NCBI GenBank assembly: GCA_036505615.1
Contig: DASXTB010000421.1
Location: 1-45,886, forward strand
Direction: 5' to 3'
Origin: DASXTB01 sp036505615
GTDB lineage: Bacteria > Acidobacteriota > UBA6911 > JACQSX01
Length of the DNA: 45,886 nucleotides
The position numbers were made by a program, and so were the translations under genes. Positions 1 to 8,624 of this stretch are shown here, piece after piece. The first letter of the stretch is position 1. Each line of letters starts with the position of its first letter. The notes under the pieces are model-generated. The model searched no databases. It saw only the letters and a list, made by a program, of their open reading frames with translations, and had not been told where the DNA came from.

Positions 1-140
1 GAGGGAGTGAACGTGCCGGTCAGCATGATGCCCTTGGCGTGGGCCGGGCGAAAGCCGGGGTGCAGGCCAAAGATGGCGTCGAATTGTCTGAGCAAATCGT
101 TGGCGAGCTGAATGATCTTATCGTCTGATGGAAGCGGCAT
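1..140 (-). CDS. Catalase-family protein, N-terminal fragment (cut by window edge)
   Basis: This is a minus-strand start at 140 whose reading frame runs off the left edge, so only the first 46 residues are visible. The start is supported by a strong ribosome binding site, AAGGAGGAG, a few bases upstream of the ATG. The peptide contains HPGFRPAHAKG followed by MLTGTFTPS. This resembles the N-terminus of small catalase-related peroxidases (SrpA-like, haem enzymes that break down H2O2), where a similar HPG.R..HAKG segment precedes the core. No catalytic residue is in view, so enzyme activity is inferred from this one motif. The SDR gene at 210-965 lies upstream on the same strand with a 69-bp gap, which suggests one transcript. 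Confidence 0.6.
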   Translation of the reverse strand, partial: MPLPSDDKIIQLANDLLRQFDAIFGLHPGFRPAHAKGIMLTGTFTP

Positions 141-209
141 ATGCTCCTCCTTGGTCGTTGAAATTCGTCAAAGTAAGAACCTCGGTCGAACAGGAACAGG
201 TCAGGCGAC

Positions 210-965
210 CTAACTCAGCGTCTCCATCCCCCCATCGACAATCAGATCCGCGCCGATCACATACGCCGATTCCGGTGAGGTGAGATAGAGTACGGCGGCG
301 GCGACGTCTTCCGGCTGCCCGAAGCGTTTCATCGGGACCTTGGAAACAATCCAGTCTTTTGTCTGTTGAAGCTCTTCGGGAGAGAGGCTCCGCGAGAGGA
401 TGGCGGTTTCGATCGGACCTGGACTGATGCTGTTGACTCGGATGCCACGATCCACGAGTTCGATCGAGAGGTTCTTGGTCAAGTTGAGGACCGCGGCCTT
501 GGACGCGGCGTAGACGGAGGAGTTGAGCATCGCTTTATGGCCGTTGATCGAGGCATTCAATACGATGGCCGACCCGGACCTCATCAGCGGCAACGCTTTT
601 TGCACTGTGAATAGGACGCCTTTGACATTCACGTTGAAAATTTCATCGAAGAACGCTTCAGTCACCTGCTCGAGGGGCATGAACTTCCCACCGCCGGCGT
701 TGACAAACAGCGCGTCGATTCTGCCGAATTTCTCGCGAATCGTGGCCATAGCGTTTTCAATGTCCGAGATTCTACCGGCGTCCGACTTGATCGCCAGTGT
801 ACCCGGCCCGATCTCTTTCGCCGCGGCCTGCAGCGTCTTTTGGTCCCGCCCCGTGATCACCACCGAAGCGCCTTCCCGCGCATAACCTTTCGCGGCCGCT
901 AGCCCGATCCCGCTGTTGCCGCCTGTTACAACCGCTACTTTTTCTTTAAACCGCTGTCCGTTCAT
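210..965 (-). CDS. SDR-family NAD(P)-dependent oxidoreductase
   Basis: This is a 251-residue classical short-chain dehydrogenase/reductase, the usual length for the family. The nucleotide-binding motif TGGNSGIG is at residues 14-21, VNAG follows the central strand, the catalytic pair is Tyr152/Lys156 in YAASK, and the C-terminal half has the classical SPGPIET segment and ends in IVDGGM. The reading frame stays open upstream to 1094, but the ATG at 965 is preferred because AGAGG lies just upstream and the fold begins directly (MNGQRFKEKVAVVTGG). The protein should be cytoplasmic. Substrate cannot be told from sequence. It lies just upstream of the catalase-like gene on the same strand, so a role in an oxidative-stress operon is possible but inferred. 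Confidence 0.88.
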   Translation of the reverse strand: MNGQRFKEKVAVVTGGNSGIGLAAAKGYAREGASVVITGRDQKTLQAAAKEIGPGTLAIKSDAGRISDIENAMATIREKFGRIDALFVNAGGGKFMPLEQVTEAFFDEIFNVNVKGVLFTVQKALPLMRSGSAIVLNASINGHKAMLNSSVYAASKAAVLNLTKNLSIELVDRGIRVNSISPGPIETAILSRSLSPEELQQTKDWIVSKVPMKRFGQPEDVAAAVLYLTSPESAYVIGADLIVDGGMETLS

Positions 966-1094
966 ACGACCTCTGTATGCCCAGACTCTCAAAGAAGGTT
1001 CTCGATTTTCGAAGCACACGCGGCGGGGCGGTATGGATTGCTCGACATCCGAAATGAAACTAGGCGACCGTTCCGGCCGGCTGGTCAGCTCCAT

Positions 1095-1389
1095 CGAAGG
1101 ACCTCAAGAGGCCCGGGTGCCTGCGGAGCATCCGGATTGTAGAAGCGCTTTCCGTCAAAGTGCTTCGGAAATCTCGAGTCGCCTGTACCCTCCTGCATGA
1201 ATCACCGTTTATTTACTCTGACACGACTGTCACTAATTCTGAAAACCTACGTGCTTGACTATTCGGCCTGATTGGTCTACAAGGCGTGTCAGCGCTTCTT
1301 TTGCGACGTTCCTGGAATCTGTGGTTTGTAAGGTCGCGTTTCGCAACGCGTCAGCCCTCGACCAATATCCAGAACCTGGAGGGAATACA
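1095..1389. other. Intergenic region upstream of the TonB-dependent receptor
   Basis: About 295 bp lies between the long upstream extension of the SDR frame and the receptor start. I see no credible gene. The receptor frame is open from a TTG at 1255, but that extension lacks signal-peptide character and a ribosome binding site, so it is treated as leader. The region carries one promoter candidate, listed separately. Confidence 0.6.
1255..1283 (+). promoter_or_regulatory. Candidate sigma-70-type promoter for the TonB-dependent receptor
   Basis: TTGACT (1255-1260, five of six consensus -35 bases) is followed after exactly 17 bp by TACAAG (1278-1283, four of six -10 bases). It lies about 105 bp before the receptor ATG on the same strand. 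The -10 box is weak and no transcription data exist, so this is a candidate only. Confidence 0.3.
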
Positions 1390-4300
1390 ATGAATAGTTC
1401 TCGACGGCTCGCATCTTTCCTCTCTTTTCTGCTGGTACTCTCGGTTCCAAGTTTTGCGCAGTTGAGCACCGGTTCCATGTCGGGAACGGTGACCGACAGC
1501 AGCGCGGCAGCCGTCGCGGGAGCGACGGTCACCGCCACGCAGACCAATACCGGACGGACGCTGGTGACCGTGAGCACCGAGGCCGGCTTGTACGCGTTCC
1601 CAAATCTCGATGTGGGTCCGTACACGCTCTCCGTCGAGAAAGCCGGTTTCAGAAAGTACTCGCATGCCAACATCGTCATCTCCATTTCGACCAAGACGGT
1701 AGTGGACGCCGTGCTCGAAATCGGCGACGTGGCCGAGAGCGTGATGGTCACCGGCGACGCGCCACTGCTGGAGAAAGCATCGAGCGAGATCGGCACAAGC
1801 TTCCCCCCCAAGCTGTTCAGGGAGGCCCCGATCTATGCCGGCGGACTTCGCAATCCTGAGGCGTTCATCGGGTTCCAAGCCGGCGTCGTCAATGGCGCGG
1901 GGGCCGAGGGAGGTATTTCCGGCGGCGCGCGCCGATCGAAGGAGATCCTGATCGATGGCGCGAACGCGACCAATCCCGAATCGGGCGGCGTGGCTTTCAA
2001 CGGTCTGCCATCGGTCGAGGCTCTGGGCGAGTTCAAGCTCATCAACAATACCTTCGCGGCAGAGTACGGGCGCACCGGTGGTGGCATCGAATCGTTCGTG
2101 ACCGCCTCGGGCGGCAACCGGTTCCACGGCAACGTCTTTGACTACCACACCTCGAGCGCCCTGAGCGCGAACTCCTGGGCCAACAACGCGTCCAGAGTCC
2201 GCAAACCGCCCTATCACGGCAATGAGTACGGATTTGCGCTCGGCGGTCCGATCTGGGTGCCGAAAGTGTACGATGGCAAGGATAGGACATTCTTCTTCTT
2301 CGCCCTGGACGACTACCGCCGGACCGACTCATCCTCACGGTTCCTCAATCTGCCCACCGCGAAGCAGCGAACGGGGGATTTTTCGGAATTGCTCCCGGGC
2401 CGCGTCATCTACGATCCTTTGACGGGCGAGCCGTTCCCTGGCAATATCATTCCGCCAAACCGGTTGAGTGCAGTCAGCAAGAACGTGGTGGCGGTTGTTC
2501 CGCAGCCGACAAACGGCGGTCTGCAGCAGAATTACCTGGCGACCACGTCGTCCCGCAACGAGTTCGATTCGTGGAGCCTCAAGGTCAGCCACAACTTCAC
2601 GAGCAAGCACTTGCTCAACGTCTACTACACGAGCCAGGATCTCTCGAGCCTCGCAGACGGCCCCTTGCCCGACCCGCTCCTGGGCGCGAACAACAACGCG
2701 GTCAGCGCCAACAGGCCGATCTTCGCCCGCTTCAACTATGACTGGATCTTCACGCCGACGCTGGGGCTCCACATGACTTACGGCATAACAAGGCTGCGGC
2801 AGTACTTCGACAACCAGAGCGTCGGCAAGGGTTGGCCCCAAAAACTCGGACTGAAAGGCGTGGCCGATGGCGAAACCAGCGCCTTTCCCGTCGTTCAGTT
2901 CACCGACGGCAGGTATGCGAACTACGCCGACACGAACGGAACCAAGACCAAGGGCACTCAGTTCAACTACACCGACCACGTCCGCGGCGATCTGAGCTGG
3001 ATCCGGGGCAACTTCAGCTGGAAGTTCGGGGTAGACCATCGCTGGATGCGGACAACGGGAATCAAGCTTCCGACCGGCGGCGCCGATGATGCCGGCGTCC
3101 AGGGAGTTTTCAACTTCGCCAACCTCCAGACGGCATCCCCGACTGCCACCAGCGCCACTGGAGATTCGTACGCCAGCTTCCTTCTGGGCCTTGTCGATAA
3201 CGCCTCGCGCACATTCAACGCGAGCTTCGCGGCAGCAAAGTTCGGTTATCATGCCTGGTACGCCATGACCGATTGGAAGGTTCGTCCCAACCTGACGCTA
3301 AACCTCGGGTTGCGATACGAGATCCCTGTCCCGCGTTCCACCGAGCCGGACTCCTTCACGTCGTTCGATCCGAACCTGACCGATCCCCACTCCGGGCTGA
3401 AAGGCGCGCTTGCCTACGCCGGGAAATGCGCGGGCTGCACTGGCAAGAGCCGTTTCGGAAACATCGATTACTCGTCGTGGGGACCGCGCTTGGGATTGGC
3501 CTGGTCGCCGACTCAGAGGACTGTAGTGCGTGCGGGATATGGAATTTATTACGCGGCAGGCAACGGCCTCACTGGTGGATTCTGCATTCGTTGCCAGAAC
3601 GGGTACTCGACCACGGCGGGGCTGTCACGCCCCTCGACGACCGGTGCTGCATTTCAGTGGGACAACGGCTTCGTGCCTCCCGCGGGCTTCCTGGCACCTC
3701 CGATCATCAGCCCCTCGGCAGGGAACACTGCCGACGACATCTGGTATATCACTCCGGACTCCGGCAAAGCGCCGCGGCTGCACAACTGGAGCCTGAGCGT
3801 TCAACGCGAGCTACCTTGGAAGCTCGTGGGTGAGGTCGCCTACATCGGCAATCGCGGCACGCGCCTCTCGGTCAACCATCGGCCGCTGAACCATCTCGAT
3901 CCGAAGTACTATGCGCTCGGCGACCTGCTAAACAAACGGATTGATGACCCGGCGATCGTGGCGGCAGGTTACAAGTCGCCGTATCCGAGCTTCATCGCGG
4001 ACTGGGGCTCCGGTGCGACGCTGGCGCGCGCGCTGCGTCCCTATCCCCATATCAACGGGCCGGTCAACAACGAGTACAACCCAATCGGCAGCTCCTGGTA
4101 CGATTCGCTTCAGATCAAACTGGATCGCCGCTTCGGCAGCGTGGTCTCCGAGTTGAACTACACCTGGTCGAAGGCGCTCACCAACGCGTCCGGTTCTCAG
4201 ACGAGCGGTGACTATAACAACCGCAATCCGAAGACCGACAACCCCTTTGCACCGGATGTACTGACTCGAGAAAAGAGCTTCCAGTACACGGATTATCCGC

Positions 4301-4884
4301 ACGTTTTAAACGTCGTGGCGGCCTGGGATTTGCCCTTCGGGAGAGGCAAGCGACTCCTGAATGGAAGCGCCACCCTTGATCGGGTCGTCGGCGGATGGAC
4401 GATGACATTCTCTGGTAGCTACACCTCGGGCGCGCTGATTCTGCTGAACGCTCCGCTGACCTATCCCAACTGGGGAGGCTTCCTCTACGGTCGCAAGAAG
4501 GTCAACCTGACGGGCCAGCCGATCCGCACGAACGTCAGCCGCGGGGATCTCGACCCGCGCAATACGAGTATCCGTTGGCTCAACCCCGGTCTGTTCAGTA
4601 TCCCGGGAACGTACGAACTGGGGAGTGCGCCGGTCTATATCAACGATCTGCGAGACCCGAACGCCTACAACGACAACATGGGATTCATCAAGCGCACGAC
4701 TATCACCGAGAGCGTGAACTTAGAGATTCGCGGTGAATTCTTCAATGTCTTCAACCGCACCAACTTCGGGATCGGCGGCACGCCGCCCAGACCGAACGTA
4801 CTCGATCTCACCCGATTCGGTGTCCCGGGCGGGCCGCGCACGGGAGCGCGCCTGGGCCAGATTGCGGCGAAGATCAATTTTTAA
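1390..4884 (+). CDS. TonB-dependent receptor, Oar-like, with carboxypeptidase-regulatory N-terminus
   Basis: This 1164-aa protein is a giant outer-membrane receptor of the kind expanded in Acidobacteriota. Residues 1-23 form a signal peptide (hydrophobic core, then PSFA before Gln). Residues ~25-105 look like a carboxypeptidase-regulatory/transthyretin-like beta-sandwich (SGTVTDSS, AGATVTATQ, GLYAFPNL, VGPYTLSVEKAGF). A plug-like region follows (~110-230, with ILIDGANATNPESGG), then a long beta-barrel rich in alternating aromatic strands. The chain ends KINF, with the terminal Phe typical of Bam-inserted barrels. The start at 1390 has GGAGGG 8 bp upstream. These receptors are thought to import large ligands such as oligosaccharides or peptides using the TonB/ExbBD proton-driven system. 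No TonB or substrate-specific partner is nearby, so the ligand is unknown. Confidence 0.92.
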   Translation: MNSSRRLASFLSFLLVLSVPSFAQLSTGSMSGTVTDSSAAAVAGATVTATQTNTGRTLVTVSTEAGLYAFPNLDVGPYTLSVEKAGFRKYSHANIVISISTKTVVDAVLEIGDVAESVMVTGDAPLLEKASSEIGTSFPPKLFREAPIYAGGLRNPEAFIGFQAGVVNGAGAEGGISGGARRSKEILIDGANATNPESGGVAFNGLPSVEALGEFKLINNTFAAEYGRTGGGIESFVTASGGNRFHGNVFDYHTSSALSANSWANNASRVRKPPYHGNEYGFALGGPIWVPKVYDGKDRTFFFFALDDYRRTDSSSRFLNLPTAKQRTGDFSELLPGRVIYDPLTGEPFPGNIIPPNRLSAVSKNVVAVVPQPTNGGLQQNYLATTSSRNEFDSWSLKVSHNFTSKHLLNVYYTSQDLSSLADGPLPDPLLGANNNAVSANRPIFARFNYDWIFTPTLGLHMTYGITRLRQYFDNQSVGKGWPQKLGLKGVADGETSAFPVVQFTDGRYANYADTNGTKTKGTQFNYTDHVRGDLSWIRGNFSWKFGVDHRWMRTTGIKLPTGGADDAGVQGVFNFANLQTASPTATSATGDSYASFLLGLVDNASRTFNASFAAAKFGYHAWYAMTDWKVRPNLTLNLGLRYEIPVPRSTEPDSFTSFDPNLTDPHSGLKGALAYAGKCAGCTGKSRFGNIDYSSWGPRLGLAWSPTQRTVVRAGYGIYYAAGNGLTGGFCIRCQNGYSTTAGLSRPSTTGAAFQWDNGFVPPAGFLAPPIISPSAGNTADDIWYITPDSGKAPRLHNWSLSVQRELPWKLVGEVAYIGNRGTRLSVNHRPLNHLDPKYYALGDLLNKRIDDPAIVAAGYKSPYPSFIADWGSGATLARALRPYPHINGPVNNEYNPIGSSWYDSLQIKLDRRFGSVVSELNYTWSKALTNASGSQTSGDYNNRNPKTDNPFAPDVLTREKSFQYTDYPHVLNVVAAWDLPFGRGKRLLNGSATLDRVVGGWTMTFSGSYTSGALILLNAPLTYPNWGGFLYGRKKVNLTGQPIRTNVSRGDLDPRNTSIRWLNPGLFSIPGTYELGSAPVYINDLRDPNAYNDNMGFIKRTTITESVNLEIRGEFFNVFNRTNFGIGGTPPRPNVLDLTRFGVPGGPRTGARLGQIAAKINF

Positions 4885-4911
4885 GATTTCTCGAATTGCG
4901 GGTTTCGCGAA

Positions 4912-4940
4912 TTTGACCACCAAGGACACAACGGACACAG
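4912..4940. repeat. Dispersed GGACACA-type short repeat, copy 1
   Basis: TTTGACCACCAAGGACACAA followed by CGGACACAG sits just after the receptor gene. Nearly the same sequence occurs inverted at 45652-45684. It lies in the convergent gap between the receptor and topoisomerase genes and may be a mobile or structural short repeat. It does not form a hairpin by itself. Confidence 0.6.
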
Positions 4941-4981
4941 AGGGGGTTAGCACCGAAAACGGACCGGTAGGGGAGAAGTCC

Positions 4982-6100
4982 TCACGATTTTACCGCCAGC
5001 ATTTCACTCTCGCGTGTCAGTCGCTGTTGCAGAAAAGCCAGCACGGCCGCCTCTTCGGGACGAAGCTCGCGTAGCGACTTCTTCAGCACAGACTCGGTCC
5101 TTGTCTTGAGCGTCTCCAAAATGGAACCGTCCAAGTACGCCTCAATAATGTCCGGATGGATGTAACATTTCCGGCAAATGTTGGGTGTGTTGCCCAGTTT
5201 TTCGGCGACTTGTTCAATAGCGCGCAAGACGTTCTTCTTTGCCTGAGTCTTTGAGTCAAAGCTTTCAAATTCCTGAAGTGCAAGCGCAAAGAGCACTGTT
5301 CCCGCCCATGTTCTAAAATCCTTCGCCGTGAAATCGTTCCCAGTGATCTGCCGCAAGTACTCGTTGACATCGGCCGAATCAATACTTTGACGCTTACCTT
5401 CCTCATCCAAATACTGAAAGAGCTCGTGGCCCGGAATCTCCCGGCAGCGTTTCACGATCTTGGCCAGGCGCCGATCGGTGACGCTGACGGTATGTTCTTT
5501 TCCGCTCTTTCCCTGAAAATGGAAGCGCAACTTCGATCCTGCGATATCCACATGCTGGTCGCGCATTGTAGTCAGGCCGAAGGAGCGATTGGCGCGCGCG
5601 TATTCTTCATTGCCAACTCGGATCAGAGTTGTTTCCAGCAGACGGACCACTGTGGCCAGCACGTTTTCACGCGACAAATCAGGTTTGGCCATATCCTCGG
5701 CCACCCGTCGGCGAATCCTCGGGAGCGCCTCGCCGAAAACGAGCATCCGGTTGTACTTGGTCTCGTCCCGTAACTTTCTCCATTTGGAATGATAGCGATA
5801 CTGTTTTCTTCCTCGGGCATCACGGCCGGTGGCCTGAATATGGCCGTACGGGACGGGACAGATCCAAACAAGGGTCCACGCAGGAGGAATGGCCAAAGAC
5901 TTTATCCTATTCAATTGAACGGGATCGCGCAGCCGCTTGCCATCAACATCGATGTAGGTAAAGCCCTTGCCTGTGCTCTTTCTGCGAATGCCTGGTCTGG
6001 CATCCGAAACGTAGCGCAAACCAGCAGCTTGCGCCGTCGCGAGCGGATCGGCGAGCTGCGCCACTTCGTCTCGTGCTTTTTTGATACTCCTTCGTTTCAT
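4982..6100 (-). CDS. DNA topoisomerase IB (poxvirus/eukaryotic type)
   Basis: This is a 372-aa type IB topoisomerase, which relaxes supercoils through a transient 3'-phosphotyrosine bond. The N-terminal part carries the family's RKxxGKGFxYxD..G..L and IPPAW..VWICP segments and GRKQYRYH. The C-terminal catalytic half has ENVLATVVRLLETTLIRVGNEEYA, FRTWAGT and GNTPNICRKCYIHP, where Tyr313 is the expected nucleophile. The reading frame is open to 6286, but the ATG at 6100 (MKRRSIKKAR) is chosen because the extra 62 residues are not family-like and a perfect TATAAT lies 13 bp before this ATG. There is no Shine-Dalgarno, so the mRNA may be leaderless or nearly so. The gene stands alone; in many soil bacteria this enzyme is an accessory relaxase. 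Confidence 0.93.
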   Translation of the reverse strand: MKRRSIKKARDEVAQLADPLATAQAAGLRYVSDARPGIRRKSTGKGFTYIDVDGKRLRDPVQLNRIKSLAIPPAWTLVWICPVPYGHIQATGRDARGRKQYRYHSKWRKLRDETKYNRMLVFGEALPRIRRRVAEDMAKPDLSRENVLATVVRLLETTLIRVGNEEYARANRSFGLTTMRDQHVDIAGSKLRFHFQGKSGKEHTVSVTDRRLAKIVKRCREIPGHELFQYLDEEGKRQSIDSADVNEYLRQITGNDFTAKDFRTWAGTVLFALALQEFESFDSKTQAKKNVLRAIEQVAEKLGNTPNICRKCYIHPDIIEAYLDGSILETLKTRTESVLKKSLRELRPEEAAVLAFLQQRLTRESEMLAVKS

Positions 6101-6113
6101 ACTAGATATAGGA

Positions 6114-6142
6114 ATTATAACGAAACTTGCAGCGCTTGCTAA
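6114..6142 (-). promoter_or_regulatory. Promoter of the topoisomerase IB gene, very short leader
   Basis: Reading the minus strand, TTAGCA (6142-6137) is followed after 17 bp by a perfect TATAAT (6119-6114), and the ATG comes 13 bp later. A transcription start about 7 bp after the -10 box would leave a leader of only a few bases. That fits the absence of a ribosome binding site. Confidence 0.5.
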
Positions 6143-6286
6143 CGCAAGGCACACAAACACGCACCGCACAGGCGCAGTGCGGCCGCAGGCCGCAACCCAA
6201 AGCGTCGATCCGAGCGAAGGAGTCGGCGACCGTCGAGATCCTCGTGGTTGTCTGGGGTTAGTGTCGGATATCAGCTGTCGGAACAT

Positions 6287-6843
6287 CTTTTTGCGGGTGG
6301 ATCGAAAGATTCAATTTTGACACACAGACCCCCGAAACTTGACACCTGAAAGCCCAACACCCGACACGTAACACCCGACACCTGACCGCGATACACGACT
6401 CGCTTCTCTGTGTGAACTCTGCGTTCTCGGCGCCTCTGCGGTGAATACAAAATAGCGATTCTGCGATTTGCATAGCTCACGCTGTTTGGCAGAAATTGAG
6501 CAGCTCCGATGGTTTTTTGGTCCGCCTGTCGCCAGTTGCAGGTAATCGCGCGCGCTCCAATAGGGCCGGCTTAAATGCCTGCCACCGACGAAAAGGCCGG
6601 GTTTAACAAGGTTTAATGCCTGCCACCGACGGATAGTCTAAGCGCCTGAAAACATTGACATCTTTTCGTCGGCAGTGCCGTTTTGATTGATCTTGATCTA
6701 CTCACCTGGCAGGTCGCTCAGTCATGAGGCCCCTAGGCACACTCGTCGATGGTAGAGATTCTTCGTGCTTCTTATGAGCAAACACTTTGATAGTCCACTG
6801 CGGCCGCACGACGCGCGAAAGGTATCGCTCGCCGCGGTCGGAA
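6287..6843. other. Repeat-rich intergenic region between topoisomerase and PAP2 genes
   Basis: No credible gene is seen here. The stretch has four parts. First, a low-complexity run of ACACCCGACAC/ACACCTGACAC units lies at about 6335-6390. Second, one arm of the CGCAGAG-type dispersed repeat is at about 6405-6450. Third, two copies of AATGCCTGCCACCGACG lie at about 6573 and 6614. Fourth, a diverged copy of the repeat unit found again at 7830-8624 is present. The PAP2 stop is at 6844. Confidence 0.6.
6595..6755. repeat. Diverged, partial copy of the long repeat (left flank of the PAP2 gene)
   Basis: The sequence aligns by eye over about 160 bp with 7830-7995 on the other side of the PAP2 gene. 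Shared landmarks are TTTAATGCCTG.CACCG, TAGTCTAAGCGCCTGAAAAC, ATTGA, TTCGTCGGCAG, GATC.ACTCACCTGG and TGAGGCCC. It is in direct orientation. The copy is more diverged than those at 7871-8624. Confidence 0.6.
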
Positions 6844-7605
6844 TCAGGCCTCTCCGCTCAACTGGTACGCTACCCAGAAGCAGGCGACCCCGAGGCCGAG
6901 GATTCCGATGATACCCAGCGCGAGGACCGGCGCCAGGCGGCGGTCGAGCTCGGGGATTTCCTCGCGAGGATAGTTACACAGGAACACGACATAGGCCACG
7001 CAGGCCAGGAATATCCCAGCGATGACGTCGAGAATGTAGTGCTGCTTGGTGTACAGAGTGGAGACTCCGATCAGTGAGGCACAGAGCGCTGCGGCGATTC
7101 CAACCCAGCGGTTCACGCGATAGCAGGTCAGCGCCGACACGAATGAGTGCGCGACGTGGATCGAAGGAAAGCAGTTATACGGCGGGTCGGCCGAGTAGAG
7201 GAACCGCAGCCCCCAGACGACAAATCCTTCTCCGATCACCTTGGCCGGGCGCGGGGCTATGCTTGGGTATACCAGAAAGCAGACATACGCAGCAATCCAT
7301 ATCGTCAGATAAGCCAGGAAGGTGCGGCGGATCTGCTCTTCCTGGCGTACAACGAACATCGGCAGCAGGATCATGAACAGATAGAGCGATCCATAGATCA
7401 GCGCCCAGGTGGGTTGAAGGGGCACGACACGGTCCCAAGCGAGTTCGGGGGCGTGCAGCGTTCGGCCGGGCGTCAGCTCGGCAATGAAGATGTAGAAGGG
7501 GACCAGCAAAAAAAGCACGATCATGGGCATGGTCACCGGGTAAGGTCGAGTCAGCGACTGCACGACCATGCTCCATCTGAAGGGGATTGCATCGGGAGCG
7601 CTCAT
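6844..7605 (-). CDS. PAP2-family integral membrane phosphatase
   Basis: This is a membrane protein of about 253 residues with several strongly hydrophobic segments. It carries the split phosphatase signature of the PAP2 / inositol-phosphorylceramide-synthase-like group: PSIAPRP, then CFPSIHVAHS with a conserved Ser-x-His, then GVSTLYTKQHYILDVIAG, where the His and Asp complete the active site. Such enzymes remove phosphate from lipid phosphates, or transfer phospho-headgroups, at the membrane surface. The frame is also open to a GTG at 7623; the ATG at 7605 is chosen, although neither has a clear ribosome binding site. The gene is alone and flanked on both sides by copies of the same intergenic repeat, so it could have moved with them. 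Substrate is not predictable. Confidence 0.85.
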   Translation of the reverse strand: MSAPDAIPFRWSMVVQSLTRPYPVTMPMIVLFLLVPFYIFIAELTPGRTLHAPELAWDRVVPLQPTWALIYGSLYLFMILLPMFVVRQEEQIRRTFLAYLTIWIAAYVCFLVYPSIAPRPAKVIGEGFVVWGLRFLYSADPPYNCFPSIHVAHSFVSALTCYRVNRWVGIAAALCASLIGVSTLYTKQHYILDVIAGIFLACVAYVVFLCNYPREEIPELDRRLAPVLALGIIGILGLGVACFWVAYQLSGEA

Positions 7606-7829
7606 CAAAGGATCGTCTGTCACGGCGGTGATGATCTCATTGGTCCGAGTGTCGGCCTAACGGATTCTGCCGCTCAGCTACGCGGCACCTTCACGAGCTT
7701 ACCTTTTTGCCACGCGCAATCGCAAAGCACGAGGCGCGAAAGCGCTGAGCCACCGTAACGGCGTCCCGTCGGCTGCGGCGGCGAGTTAGGCCACCGAGTT
7801 CGAAGGACGCCCTGCTGTCAGAGTTCGAA

Positions 7830-8133
7830 GGGACGGGCTTAAGACGGGCTTAATGCCTGTCACCGCCGGGTAGTCTAAGCGCCTGAAAACATTGATAATT
7901 CTTCGTCGGCAGCGCTGTTTTGGTTGACGCTTGATCCACTCACCTGGGCGCCGGTCGTTTGTCGTGAGGCCCGTTGGCAAACTCGTCGAGAGCAGAATCG
8001 GGGGGGAGTGCGTTGGGCAGGAACCGAGAAGCCCAACTTCCAGGCTGAAGCAAAGTGTTGAAAACGGTCTGCCTCGTACTGAATCTCAAATCTATCGGCC
8101 ACTTAAGTGCGTTCGTGGTGAGAGGCATCCATG
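7830..8133. repeat. Long intergenic repeat, copy A
   Basis: This unit begins with GGGCTTAATGCCTGTCACCG, passes through TAGTCTAAGCGCCTGAAAAC at 7871, and ends in GTGGTGAGAGGCATCCATG. It matches copy B (8187-8447) at most positions over about 260 bp in direct orientation. Its 3' end runs into a short tandem of GTGAGAGGCATCCATGAGTG. The minus strand of both copies carries an open frame with the shared peptide GSWASRFLPNAL; with no start signal it is more likely a chance or fossil frame than a gene. Confidence 0.75.
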
Positions 8134-8181
8134 AGTGAGTGGTGGTGAGAGGCATCCATGAGTGAGTGAGAGGCATCCATG
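8117..8181. repeat. Short tandem repeat of GTGAGAGGCATCCATGAGTG
   Basis: Three consecutive copies of the AGAGGCATCCATG core lie between long repeat copies A and B, two of them followed by AGTGAGTG. The same core closes every later copy of the long repeat (8435, 8540, 8607), sometimes as GGCACCCATCATG. This suggests growth by slippage or unequal crossover at this sequence. Confidence 0.7.
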
Positions 8182-8186
8182 GCGGG

Positions 8187-8447
8187 TGGTCTAAGCGCCC
8201 GAAACATTGATAATTCTTCGTCGGCAGCGCTGTTTGGTTGATGCTTGATCCACTCACGTGGGCGCCGGTCGTTTGTCATGAGGCCCGTTGGCAAACTCGT
8301 CGAGAGCAAAATCGGGGGAGAGTGCGTTGGGTAGGAACCGAGAAGCCCAACTTCCGGGCTGAATCAAAGTGTTGAAAACGGTTTGCCGCACACTAAATCT
8401 CAAATCTATCAGCCACTTAAGTGCACTCGTGGTGAGAGGCATCCATG
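8187..8447. repeat. Long intergenic repeat, copy B
   Basis: This is a direct-repeat copy of the unit at 7871-8133, with small indels (for example one base fewer in GCTGTTT.GGTTGA). It starts at TGGTCTAAGCGCCC and ends at GAGAGGCATCCATG. Identity is high by eye, so duplication is more recent than the copy at 6595. Confidence 0.75.
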
Positions 8448-8456
8448 GCGCTTATC

Positions 8457-8624
8457 CCAATTTCCGGGCTGAATCAAAGTGTTGAAAACGGTCTGCCTCA
8501 CACTAAATCTCAAATCTGTCGGCCACTTAAGTGCACTCGTGGTGAGAGGCATCCATCATGGCGCATCCATCATGGCGCATCGGCCACTTAAGTGCGCTCG
8601 TGGTGAGAGGCACCCATCATGGCG
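8457..8624. repeat. Long intergenic repeat, truncated copies C and D
   Basis: Copy C (about 8457-8558) starts inside the unit at CCCAATTTCCGGGCTGAATC and keeps only the 3' 100 bp. Copy D (about 8578-8624) keeps only the last 45 bp, from CGGCCACTTAAGTGC to the CATCATGGCG end. Successive 5' truncation gives the array a stair-step look pointing toward the toxin locus. Confidence 0.7.

Noticed and set aside
8100..8624. Repeated units resembling a CRISPR array
   Set aside because: Units are long, of unequal length and progressively truncated, with no regular unique spacers and no cas genes nearby.
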